DNA of 64,000 nt from the NCBI GenBank assembly GCA_005776945.1, contig SXOB01000092.1, positions 106,504-170,503 on the forward strand. Reading direction: 5' to 3'. The position numbers were made by a program, and so were the translations under genes. Of this stretch, positions 25,220-34,114 are shown piece after piece (position 1 is the stretch's first letter; each line of letters starts with the position of its first letter). This DNA comes from Pseudomonadota bacterium (lineage in GTDB: Bacteria > Myxococcota_A > UBA796 > GCA-2862545). The notes under the pieces were generated by a model that was given only the letters and a program-made list of their open reading frames with translations, did no database searches and was not told where the DNA came from.

Positions 25220-26173
25220 ATGATCGAAATTGAGGGCGTCAGCCGTCGCTACGGCGACACCATGGCCGTCTCTGGCGTGAGCACGCGAATCGGCCGCGGC
25301 GAAATCGTCGGGCTGCTCGGCCACAACGGCGCCGGCAAAACCACACTGATGAAGATGCTCACCGGCTACATCGAGCCGTCGGAGGGCAGCCTTCGCGTCG
25401 GCGGCTGCGACGTCGTCGCGGACCGGACCGGCGCCCAACGCCACATCGGATACCTGCCCGAAAGCGCGCCTTTGTACCCAGAAATGCTCGTTCAGGACTA
25501 CCTGCTGATGATGGCCGAGTTGCGGGGCGTCTCGCCCGATCGCCTCATCGGTGCCGTCGGACGGGCCGCCGCCGCGACAGGACTAGGCCAACGGATGGTC
25601 ACGCCCATTGGCCATCTCTCCAAGGGCTACCGCCAGCGCGTCGGCATCGCGCAGGCCATCGTCCACGACCCCGCCGTCCTCGTGCTGGACGAACCGACGA
25701 ATGGCCTCGACCCCGAACAGATCCAGTCCATCCGAACGTTGATCCGCGACCTCGGAACGCGCACGACGGTGCTGTTGTCCACCCACATCCTCCAAGAGGT
25801 AGAGGCCGTCTGCCAACGTGTCCTCGTCCTCATCGACGGGCGCCTCGTCGAAGATGCGCCGCTCGACAAGCTGCTCGCGGCGCGCGCCGTACGCATGTCG
25901 GTACACGAAGCCAGCGGCGGCGTCGAGGCGCGCCTAAGGCAGGTCCCAGGGGTCCGCGACGTCCGCCGCGTCGGCCCAGATGCCTCTTTGCCGGGATTCA
26001 ACACCTGGACGATCAACGTCGACGACGCGGCACAAGCCGCTCCGGCGCTGCTGCGGTCCGGCGTCGACGCCGGTTGGACTTTGGGCGCCGTGGCGCCCGA
26101 GGTCGTCACTCTCGAATCCGTCTTTCGCAGGCTGCAGGCCGCGGCCGCTGGCGCCCCGAAGGAGGTCGCGTGA
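25220..26173 (+). CDS. ABC transporter ATP-binding protein, GldA-like
   Basis: A 317-residue ABC ATPase with Walker A GHNGAGKTT, signature LSKGYRQR, Walker B VLVLDEPTNGLD and the H-loop STH. A C-terminal extension (about 215-310) fits the GldA/NatA type of ABC-2 exporters. The ATG at 25220 with GAGGG five bases upstream is better than a TTG at 25208. The stop overlaps the GTG of the permease gene. In Bacteroidetes this set aids gliding; here the cargo is unknown. Confidence 0.88.
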   Translation: MIEIEGVSRRYGDTMAVSGVSTRIGRGEIVGLLGHNGAGKTTLMKMLTGYIEPSEGSLRVGGCDVVADRTGAQRHIGYLPESAPLYPEMLVQDYLLMMAELRGVSPDRLIGAVGRAAAATGLGQRMVTPIGHLSKGYRQRVGIAQAIVHDPAVLVLDEPTNGLDPEQIQSIRTLIRDLGTRTTVLLSTHILQEVEAVCQRVLVLIDGRLVEDAPLDKLLAARAVRMSVHEASGGVEARLRQVPGVRDVRRVGPDASLPGFNTWTINVDDAAQAAPALLRSGVDAGWTLGAVAPEVVTLESVFRRLQAAAAGAPKEVA

Positions 26174-29019
26174 ACGCGATGCTGACCGTTGCCCGCAAGG
26201 AGCTCCGCGCGCTGTTCCGGAGCCCCGTGGCGGTGCTCTTCCTCGCCGTCTTCCTCCTCGTGACGTTGTTCACCTTCTTCACTTGGTCGCTGTACTGGTC
26301 GCGCGGCCTCGCGGACGTCCGCCCACTGTTCAATTGGCTGCCCATCCTCCTCGTCTTCCTCGTGTCTGCGGTCACGATGCGAAGCTGGGCCGAGGAGCGC
26401 CGAAGCGGCACGCTCGAAGTCCTGCTCACCCTGCCCGTCGACGTTCGCGACCTCGTGGTCGGAAAATTCCTCGCTGGCCTCGCGCTGGTGGGTGTCGCTC
26501 TCGCGTTGACGCTACCCATCCCCTTCGTCGTGGCGTCCCTCGGCCCGCTCGACTGGGGTCCGGTGTTCGGCGGCTACCTGGGCGCGGCCTTGCTCGGGGG
26601 CGCCTACCTGGCCATCGGGCAGGCCATCTCGGCGCGAACGGACAATCAGGTCGTCGCGCTCATGACGACGCTGACGGTCGGCGGCGCGCTCGTCCTCATC
26701 GGTTCCGAACGCATGGCCAGCTTCGTGTCGACGGACAACGCACAGTGGCTCAGCCTGCTTGGCACCGGCAGCCGATTCTCGTCGATCGAACGCGGCGTCA
26801 TCGACCTGCGGGACATCGTCTACTACGTGTCCATCGCGACGGTCGCGCTGGCGTTCAACGTCGCGACCCTTCAGTCGGGCCGCATCGACGCGGGTTCGCC
26901 GGCAGGTTCGGCTTCCCGACGCCAGCTCGCCATGACGGTGGGTTTGATCACCGCCAACGCCATCGCCGCCAACGTCTGGTTGGCCCCGATCGGCGCCCTG
27001 CGCACGGACCTGACGGAGCATGGCGAGTACAGCCTCGGCGACGCCACCCGGCGGACGCTGGCCAGCCTGCCTGAGCCGCTGACCATCACGGGCTACTTCT
27101 CGGGGCGCACCCACGAGATGCTCGCCCCGCTGGTCCCCCGCATCGAGGACTTGCTCACAGAGTACCAAGTGGCTGGCGGAGAGCGCGTCCGCGTCTCTTT
27201 CGTCGATCCGGGGACCGACCCCGCCATCGAGGAAGAAATCGGCGAGCAGTACGCCATTCGTTCCTTCCCTTTCGGCGTTTCCGATGCGCACAGCCAGGGC
27301 GTGGTGAACGCCTACTTCCACATCCTCATCCGCACCGGCGACCAGTTTGAGGTGCTCGATTTTGAGGACCTCATCGAGGTTCGCCCCGAGGCCGACGGTG
27401 TGAAAGTCGAACTGCGGAACCTCGAGTACGACGTCACCAAGACGATCCGCAAGGTGAGTCAAGAGTTCTCCGGTCTGGACACCATCCTCGCGTCGCTACC
27501 TTCGGGGTCCAAGCTCGAGCTCTTCGCCACGCCGACCCGGATTCCAACGGACTTCGCGCCGGCGCTGGACGCGATGCGCAAGGTCAGCGGCGAGTTGGCG
27601 ACGGCCAGCCAGGGACGCCTCACGTTCACCGAGACCGACCCGTCGACCGACCCGGCCCTCCAACAACGCCTCGACGAGCAATTCGGCGTGCGCCCGCTCG
27701 CCGTCGACCTCTTTGGCCGCGACGTGTTCTACCAGCACCTCGTCCTCACGGCGGGCGACACCGTCGAGCGCATCCTGCCAAGGGCAGACCTCGCGGACGC
27801 CGACGTCCGTACCGCCATCGAAGCGGCCGCGAAACGCGCCGTCCCCGGGCAGCTCAAGACGGTGGCCTTGTTCACGGAGAACCCCGAGAATCCGCCGCCA
27901 AACCCGCAGATTCCGCCCCAATTCCAGCCGCCACAGCGTCAGCCAGACTACCAGCAGCTTCCCGCCTTTCTTGGCGAGACGCTGTCCGTGCGCAATGAAA
28001 CGCTGGCGGAGGGCTTCGTACCCGAAGACGTCGACGTTCTCGTCCTCGGCAAGACCGGCCCGATGACCGACGAACAACGTTTTGCGGTCGACCAGTTCTT
28101 GTTGCGAGGCGGCTCCGTGGTCGCCCTTGCTGGGGCCTGGCGAGTCGCCCCCGACCAGGGCCAGTTGAAGGCGGAGAAAGAGGATGCGAGCTTGCGCAAC
28201 CTGCTCGCAGGTTGGGGCGTAGACGTCGCCGACGCCATCGTCATGGACCCGCAGAACGCACCCTTCCCGATCCCAATCATGGAGCGCCGTGGCGGCTTCC
28301 AGATCCAGCGGATCGAGTTGTTGCCCTACCCGCCCTTCCCTGACATCCGAGGCGCGGGCCTCCATCGCGACCATCCGGCGCTTGGCGGCGTCGCCAGCTT
28401 GACGGCGCCGTGGGCGTCGCCCATCGATGCCTCCCGCGCGGCCAGCTCCGGCGCTGTGGCGCAAGTCATCGCCGAAACGAGCCGCGACGCTTGGCGCGAC
28501 ACGACCGGCGTCATCACCCCCGATCCAATTGCCCACGGCAAGCTGGGCTTCGCCCAAGGCGCCGAGCGCAAGTCTGAGGTTGTCGCCGTGACCCTCAGCG
28601 GCCGCTTTGCGAGCGCGTTCGCTGGCAAGCCCAACCCTCTGTTCGCCGGGGCGGGCGACGGCCAAGGCCGTGCGCTCGACAAGAGCATCGCCGACGGCCG
28701 ACTGGTCGTTTTCGGCAGTAGCGAGATGGTCAGCGACATCATGGTGAGCATCGCGTCCGGACCGTCCGGAGAAGTCCACCGCGGCAACCTGGACCTCCTG
28801 CTCAACGCGATCGACTGGTCGGTGGAAGACACCGAGCTGTTGTCGATCCGCAGCGGCGGCGCCTACACGCGCACGCTCGAGCCGATGGAGGCCGCCGACA
28901 AACAACGGATCGAAACGCTGACTGCGGCCGCCATCCTCCTGCCGATGTTCCTGCTCGTTTTCTTCCCGCTCACGCGCAACTGGCGCGTCAAGCCGATCCC
29001 TGTGGAAGGTGCCCGATGA
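26170..29019 (+). CDS. Fused ABC-2 permease and GldG-like protein
   Basis: A 949-residue single protein. Residues 1-240 form an ABC-2 permease (GldF-like) with about six helices and the motif RSWAEERRSGTLEVLLTLP. The rest is a GldG-like auxiliary part: a helix near 255-275, large periplasmic domains (about 290-905) with VDPGTDP-type DUF4350/IFT52-like motifs, and a final helix near 915-935. Most relatives encode GldF and GldG separately. The GTG start at 26170 has AAGGAGG five bases upstream and overlaps the ATPase stop. Confidence 0.87.
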   Translation: MNAMLTVARKELRALFRSPVAVLFLAVFLLVTLFTFFTWSLYWSRGLADVRPLFNWLPILLVFLVSAVTMRSWAEERRSGTLEVLLTLPVDVRDLVVGKFLAGLALVGVALALTLPIPFVVASLGPLDWGPVFGGYLGAALLGGAYLAIGQAISARTDNQVVALMTTLTVGGALVLIGSERMASFVSTDNAQWLSLLGTGSRFSSIERGVIDLRDIVYYVSIATVALAFNVATLQSGRIDAGSPAGSASRRQLAMTVGLITANAIAANVWLAPIGALRTDLTEHGEYSLGDATRRTLASLPEPLTITGYFSGRTHEMLAPLVPRIEDLLTEYQVAGGERVRVSFVDPGTDPAIEEEIGEQYAIRSFPFGVSDAHSQGVVNAYFHILIRTGDQFEVLDFEDLIEVRPEADGVKVELRNLEYDVTKTIRKVSQEFSGLDTILASLPSGSKLELFATPTRIPTDFAPALDAMRKVSGELATASQGRLTFTETDPSTDPALQQRLDEQFGVRPLAVDLFGRDVFYQHLVLTAGDTVERILPRADLADADVRTAIEAAAKRAVPGQLKTVALFTENPENPPPNPQIPPQFQPPQRQPDYQQLPAFLGETLSVRNETLAEGFVPEDVDVLVLGKTGPMTDEQRFAVDQFLLRGGSVVALAGAWRVAPDQGQLKAEKEDASLRNLLAGWGVDVADAIVMDPQNAPFPIPIMERRGGFQIQRIELLPYPPFPDIRGAGLHRDHPALGGVASLTAPWASPIDASRAASSGAVAQVIAETSRDAWRDTTGVITPDPIAHGKLGFAQGAERKSEVVAVTLSGRFASAFAGKPNPLFAGAGDGQGRALDKSIADGRLVVFGSSEMVSDIMVSIASGPSGEVHRGNLDLLLNAIDWSVEDTELLSIRSGGAYTRTLEPMEAADKQRIETLTAAAILLPMFLLVFFPLTRNWRVKPIPVEGAR

Positions 29020-29996
29020 ATCGGACGACCCAAGTCCTGGCGGGCGCGCTCGCCGTCCAGGTGGCCCTCGGCGCCATGACATGGTCCGGACGCAGCACGC
29101 CCGAACCCACCGCACTCCACCCCTTGGTCACCTTCGACCCAGCCACGGTCACGGCTGTGTCCATCACCGGGCGCACCACGCCCGGCGCCCCGGCCACGCC
29201 CGTCCAACTGGAAAAGGACGGCGACACGTGGGTCATCGCAAGCAGTCATCGGTACCCAGCCGACCCGGCCAAGGTGACCGATCTACTGGACAAGCTCGAC
29301 GACCTGCAGGTCCGCGACGCGATCGCAACAACCACGGCATCCTTCAAGGAACTCGAGGTCGCCGACGACACCTTCAGTCGGAGCGTGACGATCACAAGCG
29401 CAGCCGGCCCGACGACCCTGCTCTTGGGCGGCGCCGGAGGGACCTCGATGCATGTCCGGCTGCCCGGCACAAACGAGGCGTTTTCCGTTCGCGGAACGTC
29501 GGCCTTCGCCATCGCGGATTCGGACCGTCGCTTTTGGAAGCCCGAAATCGTCGCCGTCCAACCCGACGATCTCGCGACCTGGACGATCTCGAATCCTCAG
29601 GGAACGCGGACGCTCGTGCGGTCCGCCGGCGCCTGGTCGATGCCGGACCTGCCGCCCGGCCACACGGTCGTCAGCCAGGAGGTCGACGCACTCGCGCGCA
29701 TGTTGCTGACCGTGCGCATCAACGAGGTCGTGGGACAAGGCGACGACCCTGCGTGGGGTCTCGACGGCAGCACCCACGTGACGTGGACGCGGACGGTCGA
29801 CGGGACCACCGTGACCGAAGGCTACGTTGTCGGCGCACTCGTCGACAACAAGCGCGCCGTCCGCGTGGACGGCAGCCCATGGGTGGTTCGCGTGGCCGCA
29901 TCGAGCATCTCACGAGCGGTCGAAACCAGCTTCGACTTCGTCGACGACGGGCAGCCCGACTTCATGGGCCAAATCGGGGGCGGTCCACCGAGGTGA
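29016..29996 (+). CDS. DUF4340 domain-containing protein
   Basis: A 326-residue protein with one N-terminal helix (about 7-25) acting as anchor or signal, and a periplasmic beta-rich body with two repeated DUF4340 units, as seen in LLLGGAGGTSMHVRLPG and VEVDAL-like helices. DUF4340 genes typically follow gldA/F/G-like genes, as here. The ATGA overlap with the preceding gene shows a single operon. Molecular function unknown. Confidence 0.8.
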   Translation: MNRTTQVLAGALAVQVALGAMTWSGRSTPEPTALHPLVTFDPATVTAVSITGRTTPGAPATPVQLEKDGDTWVIASSHRYPADPAKVTDLLDKLDDLQVRDAIATTTASFKELEVADDTFSRSVTITSAAGPTTLLLGGAGGTSMHVRLPGTNEAFSVRGTSAFAIADSDRRFWKPEIVAVQPDDLATWTISNPQGTRTLVRSAGAWSMPDLPPGHTVVSQEVDALARMLLTVRINEVVGQGDDPAWGLDGSTHVTWTRTVDGTTVTEGYVVGALVDNKRAVRVDGSPWVVRVAASSISRAVETSFDFVDDGQPDFMGQIGGGPPR

Positions 29997-30027
29997 TGCT
30001 CGGCTAAATACCGGTAGCGGAGGACCG

Positions 30028-30876
30028 ATGGAGGACGCGAAGGAGGCCCAAGTGCAGCGCCTCGTGTCCGTAGCCATCATCGCCGCCATCGCCGTAGGAT
30101 GGGGCGCCATTGTGCTCGTCGTCAACGTCGGCCTGGTCGTCGCTCTCGTCGCCACGGGGACGACCTTTGGGGAAATCGCCCAACTCAAACTGCCCCCGAC
30201 CTCGCTGGTCATCACGACCGGCGTGCAGTTCTTGGCGATGGCAGCCCTGTCCATCGGGATCGCCCGGCTTGCGGCCCCGTACCGACCCTTCGGGACAACG
30301 GCCTCCTTGTTGGGCCACCGCCGAAGCTTGGGCGGGATGACGCTCCTGCTGGCCGCCGCCTGCGGCGCCACCGTCGGTTGGCTGCCGGGTTGGCTCGCCG
30401 CCACCATGCGTACGCTGTTGCCCCAACTCGAATTGGGGACCATCGGCCTCGTTCAAGGCGTCCTCCAAGAGGGCCCCTGGATTCAACGCCTCGCCATGGT
30501 CGCAATCGTCGCCGTGATCGGCCCCGTGGCTGAGGAATGGCTGTTTCGCGGTCTCCTGTACGATACCGTCCGACGCCACGCAGGGCCCATCGGCACTGTC
30601 GTCGCAACGTCCCTTGCGTTCAGCGCCTTCCACATGGATCCCGTTCAGGGCATCCCGCTGCTCTTCACGGGTGCCGTTTTTGGAGCCCTCCGCGAGGTGA
30701 CTGGGAGCGTGGCGCCAGCGATTGCCGCCCACATCGCCAACAACGCGCTCGGCGTGGCCCTCGGCGTCACAGCGGTTTCGGCCGAGCCGAATCTGCTTCC
30801 GTCTGTGATCGCCGCGCTTGCGGCCTTGCTCGCGCTCGCCGGCGTCGCGCGCCGAGAAGCCCCCGTTCCGGCCTGA
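30028..30876 (+). CDS. CPBP family intramembrane glutamic protease
   Basis: A 282-residue polytopic membrane protein of the CPBP (CAAX-processing Rce1-like) family. Motif 1 is EEWLFRG near residue 171, motif 2 FSAFHMD, and motif 3 HIANN, which together hold the catalytic Glu and His residues. Bacterial members process membrane peptides, but substrates are rarely known. The ATG at 30028 follows GCGGAGGACC. Its TGA abuts the stop of the convergent subtilase gene, so the two stops read TGATCA. Confidence 0.87.
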   Translation: MEDAKEAQVQRLVSVAIIAAIAVGWGAIVLVVNVGLVVALVATGTTFGEIAQLKLPPTSLVITTGVQFLAMAALSIGIARLAAPYRPFGTTASLLGHRRSLGGMTLLLAAACGATVGWLPGWLAATMRTLLPQLELGTIGLVQGVLQEGPWIQRLAMVAIVAVIGPVAEEWLFRGLLYDTVRRHAGPIGTVVATSLAFSAFHMDPVQGIPLLFTGAVFGALREVTGSVAPAIAAHIANNALGVALGVTAVSAEPNLLPSVIAALAALLALAGVARREAPVPA

Positions 30877-32064
30877 TCAGCCGCCGACAGCGGCGAACAG
30901 GGCGGCGGCGTCGAGCAGCGTCTCGCCGTGCTTCTTGTTCGCACCCTCGACGCCAGTCTCGCCCGTCTCCTCAAGCAATGCGCGCACATCGGCGGCGTTG
31001 AGGCCGGGATCGACGGCCAACACGCCAGCCACGGCGCCCGCGACACAGGGTGTCGCCATCGATGTGCCGTCGAGCGTCTCGTTCCCGCCGCCTGTCCACG
31101 TCGACAAGATGCCGACGCCGGGGGCCGCGACGTCCACGGCGTCGCCGTAGTTCGAGAACCACGCCCAGCCGTTGTCGCCCCCCGCGGCGTCGTAGGCCGA
31201 AACTACGACGCCAAGATCGTAGCCCGCCGGCGAGACGTTCTCGGTGTCCTGCGCCTCGTTGCCCGCAGCGATGACGACGACGACACCAGCGTCCTCCAGA
31301 GCCTCGATCGCGTCCCGCATGGGGTCGGGACCCGACGTGGCCGGACCCCCCAAGGAGAGGTTGACGACGCGAATTTCGGGGTGGTCGAGCACGTACTCGA
31401 GCGCCGCGACGATGTCCGTCGTGTACCCGGCCCCGCTCGCGTCGAGCACACGAAGCGCGTGCAGGGGGACACCTGGCGCCATGCCAACCACGCCCTTGCC
31501 GTCCTGGATGGCACCAATGGTCCCGGCGACGTGCGTCCCATGCCCGTTGGGGTCCTCGCCGTCGGCAGGATCGGCGCCGGACACGGCCGCGAAGTCCTCG
31601 TAGGCCACGACGTTGAGCTGCTTGTGCGCCGTGTCGATCCCGGTGTCGATGACCGCGACCTCGATGCCATTGAGCGGGCCCAAGAACGGCCCCCCGACGC
31701 GACCGATCGACTCGGGAACCTCGTCGGGGTCGGGCGCCGTGCCGTCCGTGCCACCGCCCGTCTCGGTTTCTTCAGGGGGTACCTTCTCGGTGGGCTCGTC
31801 GAGGTGGACGTACTCGACCTCTGGTCGGTCGCGCAGGTCCGGGACCAACGCGTCGGGCAGTCGGACCGAGAAACCCTGCGTCGCGCTGTCGTAGGTATGC
31901 AGTACGTCCAGGCCGAATAGGCCGGCGAGATCGTTGGCCAGCCCTGCAACTTCGGCAGGCTCAGCGTCCAACTTCACGAAGTACACGCTCGTGAAAAGGT
32001 CCAGGTCGTCCGTCGTGCAGCCCACCATCAGGGCCAGCATCGGGAGCGTCGCCGCGCGTTTCAT
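30877..32064 (-). CDS. Subtilisin-like (S8) serine protease, lipoprotein
   Basis: A 395-residue secreted protease. The lipobox MVGC puts the lipid on Cys16. An inhibitor-I9-like prodomain covers about 25-90, then a Gly/Pro/Asp-rich linker, then the catalytic domain with Asp140 (VIDTGID), His175 (GHGTHVAG) and Ser335 (GTSMATP). The ATG at 32064 follows GGAGGCGAC. It is probably held on an outer or inner membrane leaflet and may process secreted proteins. Confidence 0.9.
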   Translation of the reverse strand: MKRAATLPMLALMVGCTTDDLDLFTSVYFVKLDAEPAEVAGLANDLAGLFGLDVLHTYDSATQGFSVRLPDALVPDLRDRPEVEYVHLDEPTEKVPPEETETGGGTDGTAPDPDEVPESIGRVGGPFLGPLNGIEVAVIDTGIDTAHKQLNVVAYEDFAAVSGADPADGEDPNGHGTHVAGTIGAIQDGKGVVGMAPGVPLHALRVLDASGAGYTTDIVAALEYVLDHPEIRVVNLSLGGPATSGPDPMRDAIEALEDAGVVVVIAAGNEAQDTENVSPAGYDLGVVVSAYDAAGGDNGWAWFSNYGDAVDVAAPGVGILSTWTGGGNETLDGTSMATPCVAGAVAGVLAVDPGLNAADVRALLEETGETGVEGANKKHGETLLDAAALFAAVGG

Positions 32065-32162
32065 GTCGCCTCCAACCCTAGGACGTCCATCCAGGGCCAC
32101 CTCTTCACCCGGCCGTCGCCCAGCGACGACCTGCGCGATAGCGGCGCGCCCTTGGGGGAGTC

Positions 32163-32789
32163 ATGGCCGAGGGCATCGCCGACGTCATTGAACGCTTGGA
32201 TCGACTCGAACGCTCCCTCGAACCCATCACCCATTTCGCGGCGAAGCTGCCAACGCTCGGCGACCTGCTTGGCGATTCCGCCTCCTTTGCGATGCGCGAA
32301 GCGGAGCGCCGCAACCTTGACCCCATCCTTCGCGGCCCCGAATGGCTCGACCTCGCGGGGAAGGCGATGGCGCCCGATCAAGTCGCACGGTTGGGCCGCC
32401 TCCTTGAACGCGCCGACATCGTCGATCGACTCTTGGAGGCGACACCCGCACTGGAGGCGCTCCTGGCCCGCCGGGAGCGCTTGGTGGGCCTGCTGAGCCT
32501 GCTCGACGCGATGGACGATGCCGACCTGCGCACATTGTCGACCGAAGGGGCACGCGCCGCGCGGATCCTTCGGCGCCCCGCCGTTGCGGCCGCCCTCGAA
32601 GCCGCCGACCGGGGCGGTCTCGACGTCGCCGCTCAGGCAGGCGTCGCGCTTGCCGCCACGCCGCCAAGCGAGGCAGCGCCGATGGGTTTCTTTGCCACGC
32701 TTCGAGCGTTGGGGGAGCCCGACATCGCCCGCGCCGTGGGCTGGACCTTGGCCGTGGCCCGACGCTTCGGGGCGATGTTGGGCCGCTGA
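32163..32789 (+). CDS. DUF1641 domain protein
   Basis: A 208-residue helical, Ala/Leu-rich cytosolic protein. The last 30 residues (GFFATLRALGEPDIARAVGW and following) match the DUF1641 pattern; the preceding two thirds look like a duplicated helical bundle. DUF1641 proteins often sit near sulfide-quinone reductase or molybdopterin genes, but here the neighbours are a subtilase and a broken DNA glycosylase. Function unknown. Confidence 0.75.
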   Translation: MAEGIADVIERLDRLERSLEPITHFAAKLPTLGDLLGDSASFAMREAERRNLDPILRGPEWLDLAGKAMAPDQVARLGRLLERADIVDRLLEATPALEALLARRERLVGLLSLLDAMDDADLRTLSTEGARAARILRRPAVAAALEAADRGGLDVAAQAGVALAATPPSEAAPMGFFATLRALGEPDIARAVGWTLAVARRFGAMLGR

Positions 32790-32790
32790 C

Positions 32791-33717
32791 GTGCCGGAAT
32801 GGCCTGACGTCGAAGCCTGGGTGCGAGGCCTCCGCGCCCGTACGGTCGGTCACCCCGTCCTCTCCGTCGACCTGAAAAGCAACTTCCTCGTTCTTACCGT
32901 CGCGTACCGTCGCACCCCCGCCCCAAGCCGCGGTCGGCGTTTCCGTGTCGAAGGTCGATCGTCTGGGCAAGCGCGTCGTCTTCGGCCTTGAATCCGGCCT
33001 TCACATCGCCATCCACCCCATGATCTCGGGCCGCTTGCGTTGGCGGCCAGCGCCGTTGAAGGGCCGCGACAGCTTGCTCCACCTCGCCTTTCCGACGGGC
33101 GTGTTGACCCTCACCGAAGCGTCCAAGAAACGCCGAGCGGCAGTCCACGTCTTCGCTGACGCCGCCGGCCTGGAGACCCTGCGCAGGGCCGGTATCGACC
33201 CGCTGAACGCTGCCTTCGACGACTGGCACGCCGCGATGCGCACCGGTCGCAGGACGCTCAAGCGACTGAGACCGATCCCGACACCTTGTCGGGTGTCGGC
33301 AACGCGATGAGCGACGAGATCCTACACGCCGCGCAACTGTCCCCTCTCCGGATGGGCCCCGATCTCGACGATGAGGAGCTCCGTCGCCTCGCCCACCACA
33401 CCTCTGCCGTGCTCACGCTGCACCTCGACCGTCAACTTTCAGAAGCGGGAGACGCATTCCCCGAAAACGTCACGGCGTTCCGCCCGGACCACGCGGTCCA
33501 TGGGCGCTACCGGCACCCATGTCCGCGCTGTGGGGCGCCCGTGCTCCGGATCGTCCGAGGAGAGCACGAAACGAACTACTGCGCGGCATGCCAGACCGGC
33601 GGGCGCGTCCTGTCCGACCGGCTGCTCGCGCGCCTGTTGAAGGACGACTGGCCCACAACCCTCGACGCCTTCGAAGATCGCATCGGGCCCACGAAAGCTC
33701 CGAATTCCACACGTTAG
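32791..33717 (+). pseudogene. Formamidopyrimidine-DNA glycosylase (Fpg/Nei family), two frameshifts
   Basis: A bifunctional base-excision DNA glycosylase read in three frames. Piece 1 (from GTG 32791) starts VPEWPDVE, with the catalytic Pro and Glu. Piece 2 (to about 33265) has LGKRVVFGLESGLHIAIHPM and GRLRWRP. Piece 3 (from about 33271) has TDPDTLSGVGNAMSDEILHA and a perfect C-x2-C-x16-C-x2-C zinc finger. Break 1 coincides with a 10-bp near-duplication at 32895-32914; break 2 needs one added base near 33268. Removing 10 and adding one gives 918 nt, an intact 305-residue protein. A real pseudogene and sequencing errors both remain possible. Confidence 0.82.
32895..32914 (+). repeat. 10-bp near-perfect tandem duplication at the glycosylase frameshift
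   Basis: TACCGTCGCG is followed directly by TACCGTCGCA, nine of ten bases identical. Taking out one copy rejoins the first two reading frames of the Fpg/Nei gene without changing any flanking residue. Confidence 0.8.
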
Positions 33718-33736
33718 ACCGAACCCGAGGTCATGC

Positions 33737-34114
33737 ATGGAATCCGTTGATCCGCGCGAAGCATACACGCGCCAACAAGCCGGTTGGACGTATGTCGACG
33801 TGCGTTCGGGGCCGGAATTCCACAGCGGGCGCCCCAACGCCTCCATCAACATTCCGGCCTTTGTGCCCGGCCCGCTCGGTATGGCCCCCATCACCACGTT
33901 CGTGGCTGACGTGCTTGCGCAATTCGACCGCGAAACCCCTCTCCTCATTGGTTGTGCCGCTGGGGGGCGCTCTATGCGCGCGATCCAGCAGCTCGAAGCG
34001 GCCGGTTTCACACGCTTGGTCAACGTCGACGGCGGGTTCCTAGGCGGCCGAGACGCCGCGGGGCGCCCCGTGGCCGGATGGCGGAACGCTGGTTTGCCGG
34101 TGGCAGCCGGTTGA
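33737..34114 (+). CDS. Rhodanese-like domain protein
   Basis: A 125-residue single-domain rhodanese. The active-site loop CAAGGRS starts at Cys73, which would carry a persulfide; YVDVRSGPEFHSG is the usual first signature. The C-terminus ends in a Gly-rich GGFLGGRDAAGRPV stretch. It probably moves sulfane sulfur in the cytosol. Its end overlaps the start region of the FHA gene. Confidence 0.88.
   Translation: MESVDPREAYTRQQAGWTYVDVRSGPEFHSGRPNASINIPAFVPGPLGMAPITTFVADVLAQFDRETPLLIGCAAGGRSMRAIQQLEAAGFTRLVNVDGGFLGGRDAAGRPVAGWRNAGLPVAAG

Noticed and set aside
27496..29115. A 539-codon minus-strand frame opposite the GldF-GldG fusion
   Set aside because: Same reason: GC-driven shadow of a real gene, with no ribosome site and no domain.
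32791..33717. Programmed frameshifting as explanation for the split glycosylase
   Set aside because: Two shifts would be needed, no slippery heptamer is seen, and one break coincides with a near-perfect 10-bp duplication, which points to mutation or error.
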